The translations under genes were made by a program, and so were the position numbers. Of a stretch of DNA of 64,000 bases, positions 8,992 to 16,797 are shown one piece after another. The notes under the pieces were generated by a model. The model was given only the letters and a program-made list of their open reading frames with translations. It was not told the origin of the DNA and made no database searches. This stretch comes from Pollutimonas sp963712655 (lineage in GTDB: Bacteria > Pseudomonadota > Gammaproteobacteria > Burkholderiales > Burkholderiaceae_B), in the NCBI GenBank assembly GCA_963712655.1, contig CAVQIT010000008.1, positions 1,550,001 to 1,614,000 of the forward strand, in the 5' to 3' direction. Positions within the stretch are counted from its first letter, which is position 1. Every line of letters begins with the position of its first letter.

Positions 8992-9276
8992 ATGGAACAG
9001 ATTATTATTAATTTGATTGCCGGCGCCGCGGGTGGCGTTGCGACAGGCAAGGCCTCTTCGAAATTCGATCTGGGCGTTGTCGGAAATGCAATTGCCGGCC
9101 TTGTCGGCGGGGGTATTCTTGGCCAGATCGTTACCATGTTATTGCCGGCGGTCGCGGCGGCCGCCCAAGGGGGCGACACCAGCATCGGCGGTATCGTTAC
9201 GAACATCATCAGCGGCGGCGTGGGCGGCGCCATCCTTACCGCCATTATCGGGGCGATCAAGAACAGGGGGGCATAA
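8992..9276 (+). CDS. Small glycine-rich hydrophobic membrane protein
   Basis: This 94-residue protein is mostly Gly, Ala, Ile, Leu and Val, with several GxxxG-like spacings (AGAAGGVATG, GLVGGGILGQ, GGGVGGAIL) and a basic end (IKNRGA). ATG 8992 has a strong AGGAGAAGGG site at 8980-8989. Similar short proteins of unknown function occur in other proteobacteria. The helix-packing motifs suggest an oligomeric membrane or pore-like peptide, but no function is known. A strong hairpin follows 47 bases after the stop. It resembles class IIb bacteriocins only in composition. Confidence 0.7.
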   Translation: MEQIIINLIAGAAGGVATGKASSKFDLGVVGNAIAGLVGGGILGQIVTMLLPAVAAAAQGGDTSIGGIVTNIISGGVGGAILTAIIGAIKNRGA

Positions 9277-9674
9277 GGCGGCATTCCTGCCTTATTGAAA
9301 GCGGGCAAGCAATTGTCCGCAAGGCGCGCCCGAATGAATATTCGCATCGGGCAATGCAGTATTCATTCGGGCGCGCCGACCTGACTATAAAACCGCCGGC
9401 CTTGAATGCTGTTTATTTGGATCGGTATTGTTATTCCGATCGGTAAAATGGTTATTAATCGCTGTTGTAGTTTTTACTGATTATCCAACTGGCTTTCGCC
9501 GATTAATCGGAGAAATTTATCGCCGGTATTTTCGATATTCTAAATTTAATAAAAAGAAATATTTAACAATAAATCGTCAAGAATATCCGCCTTGCTTGAA
9601 ATCATGAATACGTTGGCCGGTTCCAGCCCAGGATTTGACGGCAAGCGGAGCCATTCAAGCCGCTGCGGGCGGCT
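9277..9674. other. Long intergenic region with hairpins, otherwise AT-rich
   Basis: These 398 bases contain no credible gene. The first 100 bases hold a small hairpin (9301-9320, with one G-T pair) and the perfect hairpin at 9323-9377. The remainder, to about 9600, is unusually AT-rich for this window and shows nothing else recognisable. Confidence 0.6.
9323..9377 (+). repeat. Perfect 18-bp inverted repeat with 19-base loop
   Basis: Arm GGCGCGCCCGAATGAATA (9323-9340) is matched exactly by its reverse complement at 9360-9377. The loop contains a further GCAT/ATGC pairing. No T-run follows on either strand, so it is not a classical intrinsic terminator, although it lies just downstream of the small membrane-protein gene. 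It could stabilise the 3' end of that mRNA, stop transcription or be a protein-binding palindrome. Confidence 0.85.
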
Positions 9675-10418
9675 TCACATCAGGTTCAGTCCGCCATCCA
9701 GGACCAGTATCTCGCCGGTCAGGTAATCCGAGGCGGCCAGCATCGCGACCGCCTGGGCGATATCCTCGGGATTGGCCGCCCGGCGCATAGGGGCGTGCTC
9801 GCGCCACAACTGTTGCGCCTCTGCCCAATCCGCTGTCAGCGGCGTATTCACCAATCCGGGAGCAACGGCATTGACCCGGATATCGGGCGCCAGCGACAGC
9901 GCCAGCAAGCGGGTAACGTGATTCAAAGCCGCTTTGGTCGCGGCATAGGGTATGGATGCGCCTTTAGGCCGAACGCCCGCATGGGAGCTGACATTCACGA
10001 TGCAGCCGGGCCGGCCGCGCCGGGCGGCCTCGCGCAATGCGGATTCGGCCGCGGTCGCCAGGCGAAAAGGCGCCACAACATTGACTTCGTGCAGCGCCTG
10101 CCAGATATCCGGCGTTGCGGCGGCCAGGTCGGCGTGCGGAATGACGCGGCTGATGCCGGCATTGTTCACCAGGACATCAAGCCTTCCCCACATGGCGACG
10201 GCCTCTTGCACCAGCCTGGTCCTGTCGGCATCTTGAGCCAGATCGGCTTGCACGTAAGCCGCCTTCCCCAGCTCGGCGGCCAGCGCTCGGCCTGCTTCGA
10301 CCGAGCTGCGCGAATGCAGGACAAGCGCATATCCTTCGCCGGCAAGCCGGCGCGCAATGGCGGCGCCTATGCCAGACGTGGAGCCGGTTACCAGAGCGAC
10401 GGGGAATGCGTTTGGCAT
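9675..10418 (-). CDS. Short-chain dehydrogenase/reductase (FabG-like)
   Basis: This 247-residue NAD(P)-dependent oxidoreductase has the SDR signatures: TGSTSGIG (residues 11-18), the NNAG motif (VLVNNAGIS), the catalytic Ser in VNVSSHAG, YAATK as the Tyr/Lys pair, and an ending in a typical GGLNLM tail. Length is standard for classical SDRs. ATG 10418 is chosen because the frame's upstream extension only overlaps the SulP gene antisense-like and has no homologous character. It is followed by a 398-base AT-rich gap and preceded by about 100 bases after the SulP gene, which is transcribed in the same direction. Substrate unknown. Confidence 0.9.
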   Translation of the reverse strand: MPNAFPVALVTGSTSGIGAAIARRLAGEGYALVLHSRSSVEAGRALAAELGKAAYVQADLAQDADRTRLVQEAVAMWGRLDVLVNNAGISRVIPHADLAAATPDIWQALHEVNVVAPFRLATAAESALREAARRGRPGCIVNVSSHAGVRPKGASIPYAATKAALNHVTRLLALSLAPDIRVNAVAPGLVNTPLTADWAEAQQLWREHAPMRRAANPEDIAQAVAMLAASDYLTGEILVLDGGLNLM

Positions 10419-10519
10419 GGATGGCGCGCCTGCATAATAAAGTGGGTTATTGCAGCAAGTAAGGCGGATTATGCACCGATCCGGGCTGCCGTAGGGGCGA
10501 CAAGCGCCGGCTGGCAGCT

Positions 10520-12004
10520 TCAGTGTCCGCCGGCAACGGGACTGGGATCGCCCGGCTTGCCGTGCGTTCCGAATTTTTCGACCATTGTTGCGCTTGCGCG
10601 GTTCAAGCCGTGCACATCGATAGTGATTCCGTTGCGCCGGAATTTGTGCACTATGCGGTCCAGCGCTTCGATCGCCGTAATATCCCAGAAATGCGCATGC
10701 GACAGGTCGAGCTTCACATTGGCGATGGCTTCCTTGAAGTCGAATTCCGATACCAGCGATTCCGACGAGGCAAAGAATACCTGGCCCCGGACGCAGTAGC
10801 GGCGAGTCCGTCCACCGTCGATCAATACGGAGTCGACCGCAAGCACCCGGCGCACTTTGGCTGCGAAGAACAGCGCGCTGAGCAATACGCCGACGCCCAC
10901 GCCAATTGCCAGATTGCCGGTTGCGACAACGACCGCGACCGTCGCGATCATCACGACGGATGACTCTTTGGGATGAGTTCCCAGGTTCTTGACCGAACGC
11001 CAGTTGAAGGTGCTGATCGATACCATGATCATGACGGCGACGAGTGCCGCCATTGGGATTTGCTTCACCCAAGGGCCCAGGAACACCACCAGGATCAACA
11101 GAAAGACGCCGGCGACAAACGTCGACAGGCGGCCTCGTCCGCCGGATTTCACATTGATCACGGTCTGGCCTATCATCGCGCAGCCCGGCATGCCGCCCAG
11201 GAAGCCAGCAACGATGTTGGCCATGCCCTGGCCGCGGCATTCGCGATTCTTGTCGCTGGGCGTATCGGTAAGATCGTCGACGATGGCGGCGGTCATCAAG
11301 GACTCAAGAAGACCGACGATGGCAATGGCGATCGAGTACGGGAAAATGATCTTCAGCGTGTCCAGATCGAGCGGAACCATGGGCAGCGCAAAGCCGGGGA
11401 GGCTGTCGGGGAACGTGCCCATATCGCCGACCGTGGGAACCGGCAGGTGCAGGGCAAGCGAAATCACGGTCAATACAATAATGCAGATCAGGGGCGAGGG
11501 AACAGCTTTGGTCAGGCGCGGCAGCAAATATATGATCGCCAGCCCGCCGGCGACCAGGGCGTAGACAGGCCAGGGCGCATTGTGCAATTGGGGCAGTTGC
11601 GCCAGGAAGATCAAAATCGCCAGCGCATTGACGAATCCGGTAATGACCGAACGCGATACAAAGCGCATCAGCGCGCCCAGCCGCAGGAATCCCGCCAATA
11701 TTTGCAGGAGGCCAGCCAGAATGGCCGCCGCGAACAAGTAGGCAACGCCATGATCTTTGACCAGGTCGACGACCAGCAGCGCGACAGCTCCGGTAGCCGC
11801 CGAGATCATCGCGGGCCTGCCGCCGGCGATCGCGCTGACGACCGCAATGCTGAATGCGGCATACAACGCGACTTGGGGATCGACGCCGGCGATGATGGCA
11901 AAAGCCAGAGCCTCGGGGATGAGGGCCAGGGCCACGACAAGTCCAGCCAGAATATCGGCCCGGATGTTCGAGAACCATTCTTCCCGCAGAGTATGCATTT
12001 TCAT
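10520..12004 (-). CDS. SulP-family anion transporter with STAS domain
   Basis: This 494-residue inner-membrane protein has the SulP layout: about 10-12 hydrophobic segments beginning with NIRADILAGLVVALALIPEA, then a cytoplasmic STAS domain (about residues 390-485). The family moves sulfate, bicarbonate or other oxyanions. ATG 12004 (MKMHTLREEW) is preferred; the frame stays open upstream without family-like sequence and no strong Shine-Dalgarno is visible. It is transcribed divergently from arsR, sharing a 194-base region with the arsR operator, which raises the possibility of shared arsenic-dependent control and an oxyanion role (inference). Confidence 0.9.
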   Translation of the reverse strand: MKMHTLREEWFSNIRADILAGLVVALALIPEALAFAIIAGVDPQVALYAAFSIAVVSAIAGGRPAMISAATGAVALLVVDLVKDHGVAYLFAAAILAGLLQILAGFLRLGALMRFVSRSVITGFVNALAILIFLAQLPQLHNAPWPVYALVAGGLAIIYLLPRLTKAVPSPLICIIVLTVISLALHLPVPTVGDMGTFPDSLPGFALPMVPLDLDTLKIIFPYSIAIAIVGLLESLMTAAIVDDLTDTPSDKNRECRGQGMANIVAGFLGGMPGCAMIGQTVINVKSGGRGRLSTFVAGVFLLILVVFLGPWVKQIPMAALVAVMIMVSISTFNWRSVKNLGTHPKESSVVMIATVAVVVATGNLAIGVGVGVLLSALFFAAKVRRVLAVDSVLIDGGRTRRYCVRGQVFFASSESLVSEFDFKEAIANVKLDLSHAHFWDITAIEALDRIVHKFRRNGITIDVHGLNRASATMVEKFGTHGKPGDPSPVAGGH

Positions 12005-12169
12005 TTTGAAATCGTATCGTTGCCCGGCGCCATGCTCGGGAGAAGCGATGGCCGCCGTGGGTTTCCGCTGCCAAGCCAAGGTCGACATTCTACAAGATGC
12101 GCGATTGCGGTCGTTTGCCGCGGGCAGGGTGGCGTTGATATCAATAGCGGAAAAGATAGCCTTGTACAA

Positions 12170-12199
12170 TTATTCAATAAATGTTGTATTATTGAATAA
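12170..12199. promoter_or_regulatory. Probable ArsR operator overlapping the arsR start codon
   Basis: A perfect inverted repeat, TTATTCAATA (12170-12179) and TATTGAATAA (12190-12199), is separated by 10 bases. A second nested pair, TACAA (12165-12169) and TTGTA (12184-12188), overlaps it. The right arm ends on the A of the arsR ATG, so bound repressor would sit on the translation start region. ArsR proteins usually bind AT-rich dyads at their own promoter, which fits. Confidence 0.75.
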
Positions 12200-12525
12200 T
12201 GAAAGAAGATCAAGCTGTTTCAGCTCTTGGCGCCCTTGCCCATGCCCAGCGCCTGCGGGTGTTCCGGGCTCTTGTCGTGGTTGGCTCCGCAGGCCTTACG
12301 CCTAGCGTGCTGGCCGATCAACTTGGTGTAGCGCGCAATGCGCTGTCCTTTCATTTGAAGGAGCTGGCGCATGCGGGCCTGGTGACTATCGAGCCGCAGG
12401 GCCGCAATCTGATCTACCGCGCCGATTTCGCCCATATGAATGGCTTGCTGGGCTACCTGACAGCGCATTGCTGCCAGGGCGGCGTGTGCGAGGTATCGGT
12501 TTCTTCCGCCTGTATCACCTGCTGA
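12199..12525 (+). CDS. arsR: ArsR-family arsenic-responsive repressor
   Basis: This 108-residue winged-helix repressor of the SmtB/ArsR family aligns from MKEDQAVSALGALAHAQRL onward, with the recognition helix near residues 43-56. It lacks the classical ELCVCDL metal site in the DNA-binding helix. Instead it has C-terminal cysteines at 91, 92, 97, 105 and 108 (the AHCCQGGVC segment), reminiscent of the alternative arsenite site of Acidithiobacillus ferrooxidans ArsR. No Shine-Dalgarno is visible before ATG 12199 because the operator fills that space, so translation may be leaderless or weak. It is first in an arsR-arsC-arsH operon. Confidence 0.93.
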   Translation: MKEDQAVSALGALAHAQRLRVFRALVVVGSAGLTPSVLADQLGVARNALSFHLKELAHAGLVTIEPQGRNLIYRADFAHMNGLLGYLTAHCCQGGVCEVSVSSACITC

Positions 12526-12536
12526 CCAGGATTCTC

Positions 12537-13028
12537 ATGACCGACAAGACATACAACGTATTATTTATCTGCACCGGCAATTCGGCGCGCTCTATTCTGG
12601 CCGAAGGTTTGCTCAACGAATTGGGCAAAGGCCGGTTCCGCGCGTATTCGGCGGGCAGCCATCCAAAAGGCAGCGTACATCCACTGGCGCTGGCGACCCT
12701 GCGGCGACTGCATTTTCCCATTGATACTTATCGCAGCAAAAGCTGGGACGAGTTCGCCCGCCCGGATGCGCCGCAACTTGATTTCATCTTTACGGTTTGC
12801 GACAACGCCGCCGGCGAAGTCTGTCCCGTTTGGCCGGGGCAACCCATGTCGGCGCATTGGGGCGTGCCGGACCCGGCCGCGGCCGAAGGCGGCGATATGC
12901 AGCGCAAGGCTTTCATGGATACCGCGCTGATCTTGAAGCGCCGCATAGAACTGTTCCTGTCTTTGCCGTTGCAGCGGCTGGACGCCATGTCTTTGCGCGA
13001 AGAACTGCGCGGCATTGGGAAGCAGTAA
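12537..13028 (+). CDS. arsC: Arsenate reductase, low-molecular-weight phosphatase type
   Basis: This 163-residue cytosolic enzyme reduces arsenate to arsenite. The phosphatase-type loop FICTGNSARS places the nucleophile at Cys12, and a second pair (TVCDNAAGEVCPVW, about residues 88 and 95) matches the cysteine relay of thioredoxin-coupled ArsC. ATG 12537 lies 11 bases after the arsR stop with AGGA upstream; the frame's longer upstream part is only arsR read out of frame. It is followed 37 bases later by arsH. Confidence 0.94.
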   Translation: MTDKTYNVLFICTGNSARSILAEGLLNELGKGRFRAYSAGSHPKGSVHPLALATLRRLHFPIDTYRSKSWDEFARPDAPQLDFIFTVCDNAAGEVCPVWPGQPMSAHWGVPDPAAAEGGDMQRKAFMDTALILKRRIELFLSLPLQRLDAMSLREELRGIGKQ

Positions 13029-13065
13029 GCCTTATCACTTTATCAGTTAGATACGCGGAAACCGC

Positions 13066-13791
13066 ATGCCTCAATATCGAATCGATTTACCGAATGTGGA
13101 TGCGTCGCTGTTCGAGGCGCCGGATCGCGCCCGATTGTTGGCGCCTGTTGAACGGGCCACCCACGCGCCGCGTTTCCTGATGTTGTACGGTTCGCTGCGC
13201 GAGCGCTCATACAGCCGGTTCTTGACCTTCGAAGCGGCCCGGCTCCTGGAGGCCATGGGCGCGGAGGTCAAGATATTCGATCCTGTCGGCCTGCCCTTGC
13301 CGGACAGTGCCCCCGACACCGACCCCAAGGTTCGGGAATTGCGCGACCTTGCGCAATGGGCCGAAGGCATGGTTTGGACTTCGCCCGAGCGGCATGGCGC
13401 GATGACCGGCATCATGAAAGCACAGATCGATTGGATTCCCCTGGCCTTGGGCGCGTTGCGGCCCACCCAAGGCAAGACGCTGGCTGTGATGGAGGTATCG
13501 GGCGGCTCGCAATCCTTTAACGCGGTGAACCAGATGCGTTTGCTGGGACGCTGGATGAGAATGGTGACCATTCCTAATCAGTCCTCGGTCGCCAAAGCTT
13601 TCCTGGAGTTCGACGAGACCGGGCGCATGAAGCCGTCAAGCTACTACGACCGTGTTGTCGACGTGATGGAGGAACTCTTCAAGTTCACGCTGCTGACGCG
13701 CGATGCCGGCGCCTACTTGGTGAACCGATACAGTGAACGCAAAGAAAGCGCGCAACAGCTTTCCTTGCGCGTCAATCAGCGCGGCATTTAA
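13066..13791 (+). CDS. arsH: ArsH-type NADPH-dependent FMN reductase
   Basis: This 241-residue flavoprotein has the ArsH flavodoxin-like fold, with the FMN-phosphate motif GSLRERSYSR near residue 44 and the SPERHGAMTGIMKAQIDW segment typical of the family. ArsH proteins oxidise trivalent organoarsenicals and reduce quinones or metals. It ends the arsenic operon. Notably no arsB or acr3 efflux gene is present between arsC and arsH or nearby, so arsenite export must be encoded elsewhere or depend on another protein. Confidence 0.94.
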   Translation: MPQYRIDLPNVDASLFEAPDRARLLAPVERATHAPRFLMLYGSLRERSYSRFLTFEAARLLEAMGAEVKIFDPVGLPLPDSAPDTDPKVRELRDLAQWAEGMVWTSPERHGAMTGIMKAQIDWIPLALGALRPTQGKTLAVMEVSGGSQSFNAVNQMRLLGRWMRMVTIPNQSSVAKAFLEFDETGRMKPSSYYDRVVDVMEELFKFTLLTRDAGAYLVNRYSERKESAQQLSLRVNQRGI

Positions 13792-13931
13792 GGTATGCGC
13801 GTGTTCCGCCTGCAAGTCCAATATATCCTGGGTCTTTATATATAAAAGGCCGGCGCATAAAAATATAGGATATTTGTACTGGACGCATAGGCCGTGTTTT
13901 TCACAGAATGGTATTTCTTTCTGGAGAAAAC

Positions 13932-14804
13932 ATGAGCCATTCCCATTATGCAGTCCAACCATCCGGGCTTGGGATCGGCGCCGATATTCTTGGCGTCGAC
14001 CTGAAAAAACCGTTGGAGCCGCAGGAGGTCGATGCAATCAACGATGCATGGACCGAGCATTTGGTCTTGCGATTTCGCGCACAGCGCGATTTATCGGTGA
14101 ACCAGCACATTGCCTTTTCAAAAAACTTCGGCCAGTTGGATAAAGCGCCCATCAAGAGCATAGACGCGGCCCAAGGGCAGGAACGTCCGCATCCGGAAAT
14201 CGCCGTGATTTCAAACATCAGGATAAACGGTAAGAGAGTAGGCAGCCTGGGCTCCTCCGAAGCCGCCTGGCACTCGGACATGACCTATAAGGACACCCCT
14301 CCGAAAGCCAGTTGCCTGTACTCGGTTGAAATCCCCGCTCAGGGAGGCAACACCTATTTCCTGAATATGTATAAGGCCTATGAATCATTGGATGACGCGA
14401 TAAAAAAGCGTGTCGAGAATCTGGGCTGCGTTCACGATGCCAGCCGAAACAGCGCCGGTGAATTGCGCGTGGGTTATATCGATCAACTGGATCCGACAAA
14501 AACAGTCGGCGCTATCCACCCTTTGGTCATCACCCATCCGCAGTCGAGGAAGAAAAGCCTGTTTCTTGGGCGCAGAAGGAACGCATATATTCCTTCCTTG
14601 TCTCTGGGCGAAAGCGAAGCGCTGCTGGATTTCCTGTGGGCCCATGCGATAGAAAGCGGCTCGGCCTGGGCGCAGGTGTGGCAGGTTGGCGATGTGGTGA
14701 TCTGGGATAACCGCTGCACGATGCATAGGCGCGACGAGTTCGATGACAATGTGCGCCGATTGATGTTCCGCACGCAAATCACAGGCGTTGCGCCCAAGCA
14801 ATGA
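13932..14804 (+). CDS. TauD/TfdA-family Fe(II)/2-oxoglutarate dioxygenase
   Basis: This 290-residue enzyme has the facial triad: His114 and Asp116 in AAWHSDMTY and the distal His in NRCTMHRRDEF, followed by the 2-oxoglutarate-binding Arg in RRLMFRTQI. ATG 13932 is chosen for its GGAG site at 13923-13926 and homology from there; an earlier in-frame start (13908) lacks one. It lies immediately upstream of a Bug receptor, suggesting that the receptor binds the enzyme's substrate, for example an aryloxy, sulfonated or related organic acid. The sister enzyme at 61035-61892 is clearly related in motif layout. Confidence 0.9.
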   Translation: MSHSHYAVQPSGLGIGADILGVDLKKPLEPQEVDAINDAWTEHLVLRFRAQRDLSVNQHIAFSKNFGQLDKAPIKSIDAAQGQERPHPEIAVISNIRINGKRVGSLGSSEAAWHSDMTYKDTPPKASCLYSVEIPAQGGNTYFLNMYKAYESLDDAIKKRVENLGCVHDASRNSAGELRVGYIDQLDPTKTVGAIHPLVITHPQSRKKSLFLGRRRNAYIPSLSLGESEALLDFLWAHAIESGSAWAQVWQVGDVVIWDNRCTMHRRDEFDDNVRRLMFRTQITGVAPKQ

Positions 14805-14842
14805 CCATAACGCGCCACGCTGATCACCAGGGCTATCCCTTT

Positions 14843-15871
14843 ATGTTGAAAAAACCGACACTGGCGACCTTCATATCTATTGTCGCCGGCATTTTTCTTG
14901 CCGGGCCGGCTTCGGCAAGCAAGCATGTTTATCCCGAGCGCGCCGTCAAGCTTGTCGTGGCGGGGCCTGCGGGCGGCGGCACCGACTATACCGCGCGGCT
15001 GGTCGCCGAAAAGCTAAGCTCGATCCTGGAACAAACGGTGTTTGTCGAGAACCAGGCGGGCGCGTCCGGCCTGATAGGCGCCCGATATGTGAAAAACAGC
15101 AAGCCGGACGGCTACACGCTGTTGTTGGGGCAGACATCGACAAATGCCACCTTGCCTATCATCAATGCCGCGGCCGATTACGATGCCGAAGCTGATTTCA
15201 CACCGATCAGCCTGCTCAGCATTTCTCAGGAGCTGCTGGTGGTGAACCAGGATTCGCCTTTTCATTCATTGCAGGACTTTCTGGCGGCGGCGAAAGCCCG
15301 GCCAGCTTATTTGACCTATGGAACGCCAGGCATCGGCCAGTCGCAACATTTACTGGCCTTGAAGCTGGAGCGCGCATTCGGCATTTCCCTGCAGCATATT
15401 CCCTATGTGGGAAGCGCCCCGGCGCTAAGGGATTTACTGGGCGGGCAAATCGACAGCATGCTGGTTACGCCGGGCGCGGCCATGCCCCTCATTGATAGCG
15501 GCCGATTGCGTGTGCTGGCGTTAAGCTCGGCGAAACGCAATCCCTTGCTGCCCAATGTGCCGACCTTCGAGGAAGCCGGCGCCAAGGGATTGATCCAATA
15601 TTCCTGGATGGGGATTTTTGGTCCGAAAGGCTTGCCGCCCTCGATTCAGGGCCGGCTGTCGCTTGCGCTGCAGGCGGCATTCAAAGACCATGTCCTGGCC
15701 GATAAAATCAGCGCCATTTACAGTGACCCGATTGGCAGCGATGCGTCTTCTTTCCGTGTCTTTCAACAACGGGAAATCGAAGGCTGGCATACGTTCTTCG
15801 CCGAAAACCCGCAGGCCTTGCAGCAGGTGGCAGGCAATAAGCCCGCGGCCCATGGGCGCAGGCCGGATTAG
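14843..15871 (+). CDS. Bug-family tripartite tricarboxylate transporter receptor
   Basis: This 342-residue periplasmic receptor has a Sec signal peptide (MLKKPTLATFISIV..., cleavage near ASA) followed by the Bug core: YPERAVKLVV, the PAGGGTDYTAR ligand-loop motif and SKPDGYTLLLG. Bug proteins bind carboxylates or related small molecules and normally feed TctAB-type permeases, which are not encoded here. ATG 14843 gives a normal signal peptide and has AGGG upstream; ATG 14801, overlapping the dioxygenase stop, is the alternative. It converges on the GGDEF gene with a 4-base overlap. Confidence 0.9.
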   Translation: MLKKPTLATFISIVAGIFLAGPASASKHVYPERAVKLVVAGPAGGGTDYTARLVAEKLSSILEQTVFVENQAGASGLIGARYVKNSKPDGYTLLLGQTSTNATLPIINAAADYDAEADFTPISLLSISQELLVVNQDSPFHSLQDFLAAAKARPAYLTYGTPGIGQSQHLLALKLERAFGISLQHIPYVGSAPALRDLLGGQIDSMLVTPGAAMPLIDSGRLRVLALSSAKRNPLLPNVPTFEEAGAKGLIQYSWMGIFGPKGLPPSIQGRLSLALQAAFKDHVLADKISAIYSDPIGSDASSFRVFQQREIEGWHTFFAENPQALQQVAGNKPAAHGRRPD

Positions 15872-16797
15872 CGCGGCCCGGATTGGCTGCTTGCGGCGTT
15901 GCTGATGACAACGCGGTTGCGGCCTTCTTTTTTTGCCTGATAAAGCGCGGTATCGCTGCGTTCCAGAAGCGTTCCCGGATGTTGCGCGCTGACCGCGTCG
16001 GCGACGATGCCTCCGCAACTGACCGTCAGGAAAGGCGCAGTGCCGGACGCGTCGTGCGCAATGTTCAATGCCGCGATTTTTTCACGCAGTTGCTCGAGAA
16101 CGGCGGAAAAGTCGCGGGTGCCGGGCAGAAGCAGCGCAAACTCTTCGCCGCCATAGCGGGCAACCAGGTCATAGGGCCGTTGCAATGCGGCCGCTAGCGT
16201 ATGGGCGACCGTGCGCAATGCTTGGTCGCCCGCGCCGTGTCCATACCGGTCGTTGTACGACTTGAAATGATCGACATCGACAATTGCCAGGCCCAGGGGC
16301 TCCGCCGAACGCATGGTATGGCGGCAGGCGTGAGCGAGGGCCAGATCGAAGCAGCGCCGATTGGCGATCCCTGTCAGTCCATCTTGAAGCGATAGCCGTT
16401 CCAGGTCCTCGCGCTGTTGCGCGAACTTCAGATGATTGCGGACGCGAGCGCGCACCAGGAGCGGGCGTATGGGCTTGGCGATGTAATCCGCCGCGCCGAG
16501 CAAAAGCCCGCGTTCTTCGTTTTGTTCGCTGGTTTGGCCTGTCACGAAGATCACGCCGATATTGGCTGTTTTCTCATCGGCTTTCAACCTGCGCAGGACT
16601 TCGTAGCCATCCATGTCCGGCATGCAGGCATCAAGCAGGATCAGACTGATTTTCTCGCTGGCGACCCGTTGCAGCGCCGATGGCCCATCCTTGGCGAGAA
16701 TGATCCGGCCTTCATCCCGCAGCAGTTCCGCCAAGGTATTGCGGTTGATGCGTTCATCATCGACGACAAGAATAGTGGGGCGTGTTTGCGGATTCAT
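15868..16797 (-). CDS. Response regulator with GGDEF diguanylate cyclase output
   Basis: This 309-residue PleD-like protein has a receiver domain (about residues 8-125; acidic pocket VVDDE, phospho-acceptor Asp in LLDACMPDMDG) followed by a GGDEF domain (about 140-300) with an active-site GGEEF. It should make cyclic di-GMP when phosphorylated. Its ATG overlaps the stop of the upstream hybrid kinase by 4 bases, so the kinase's Hpt domain is its probable phosphodonor. Confidence 0.92.
   Translation of the reverse strand: MNPQTRPTILVVDDERINRNTLAELLRDEGRIILAKDGPSALQRVASEKISLILLDACMPDMDGYEVLRRLKADEKTANIGVIFVTGQTSEQNEERGLLLGAADYIAKPIRPLLVRARVRNHLKFAQQREDLERLSLQDGLTGIANRRCFDLALAHACRHTMRSAEPLGLAIVDVDHFKSYNDRYGHGAGDQALRTVAHTLAAALQRPYDLVARYGGEEFALLLPGTRDFSAVLEQLREKIAALNIAHDASGTAPFLTVSCGGIVADAVSAQHPGTLLERSDTALYQAKKEGRNRVVISNAASSQSGPR

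Noticed and set aside
8992..9276. Class IIb bacteriocin.
   Set aside because: Composition is suggestive but there is no double-glycine leader, partner peptide, immunity gene or exporter.
9675..11240. A 521-codon extension of the SDR frame into the SulP gene.
   Set aside because: The upstream part is rich in Arg, Gly and Pro and is a shadow of the SulP coding strand; the family match begins at 10418.
10973..12199. A 408-codon frame opposite the SulP gene.
   Set aside because: Composition is dominated by Asp, Gln, Arg and His, typical of the antisense of a membrane protein gene; no domain seen.
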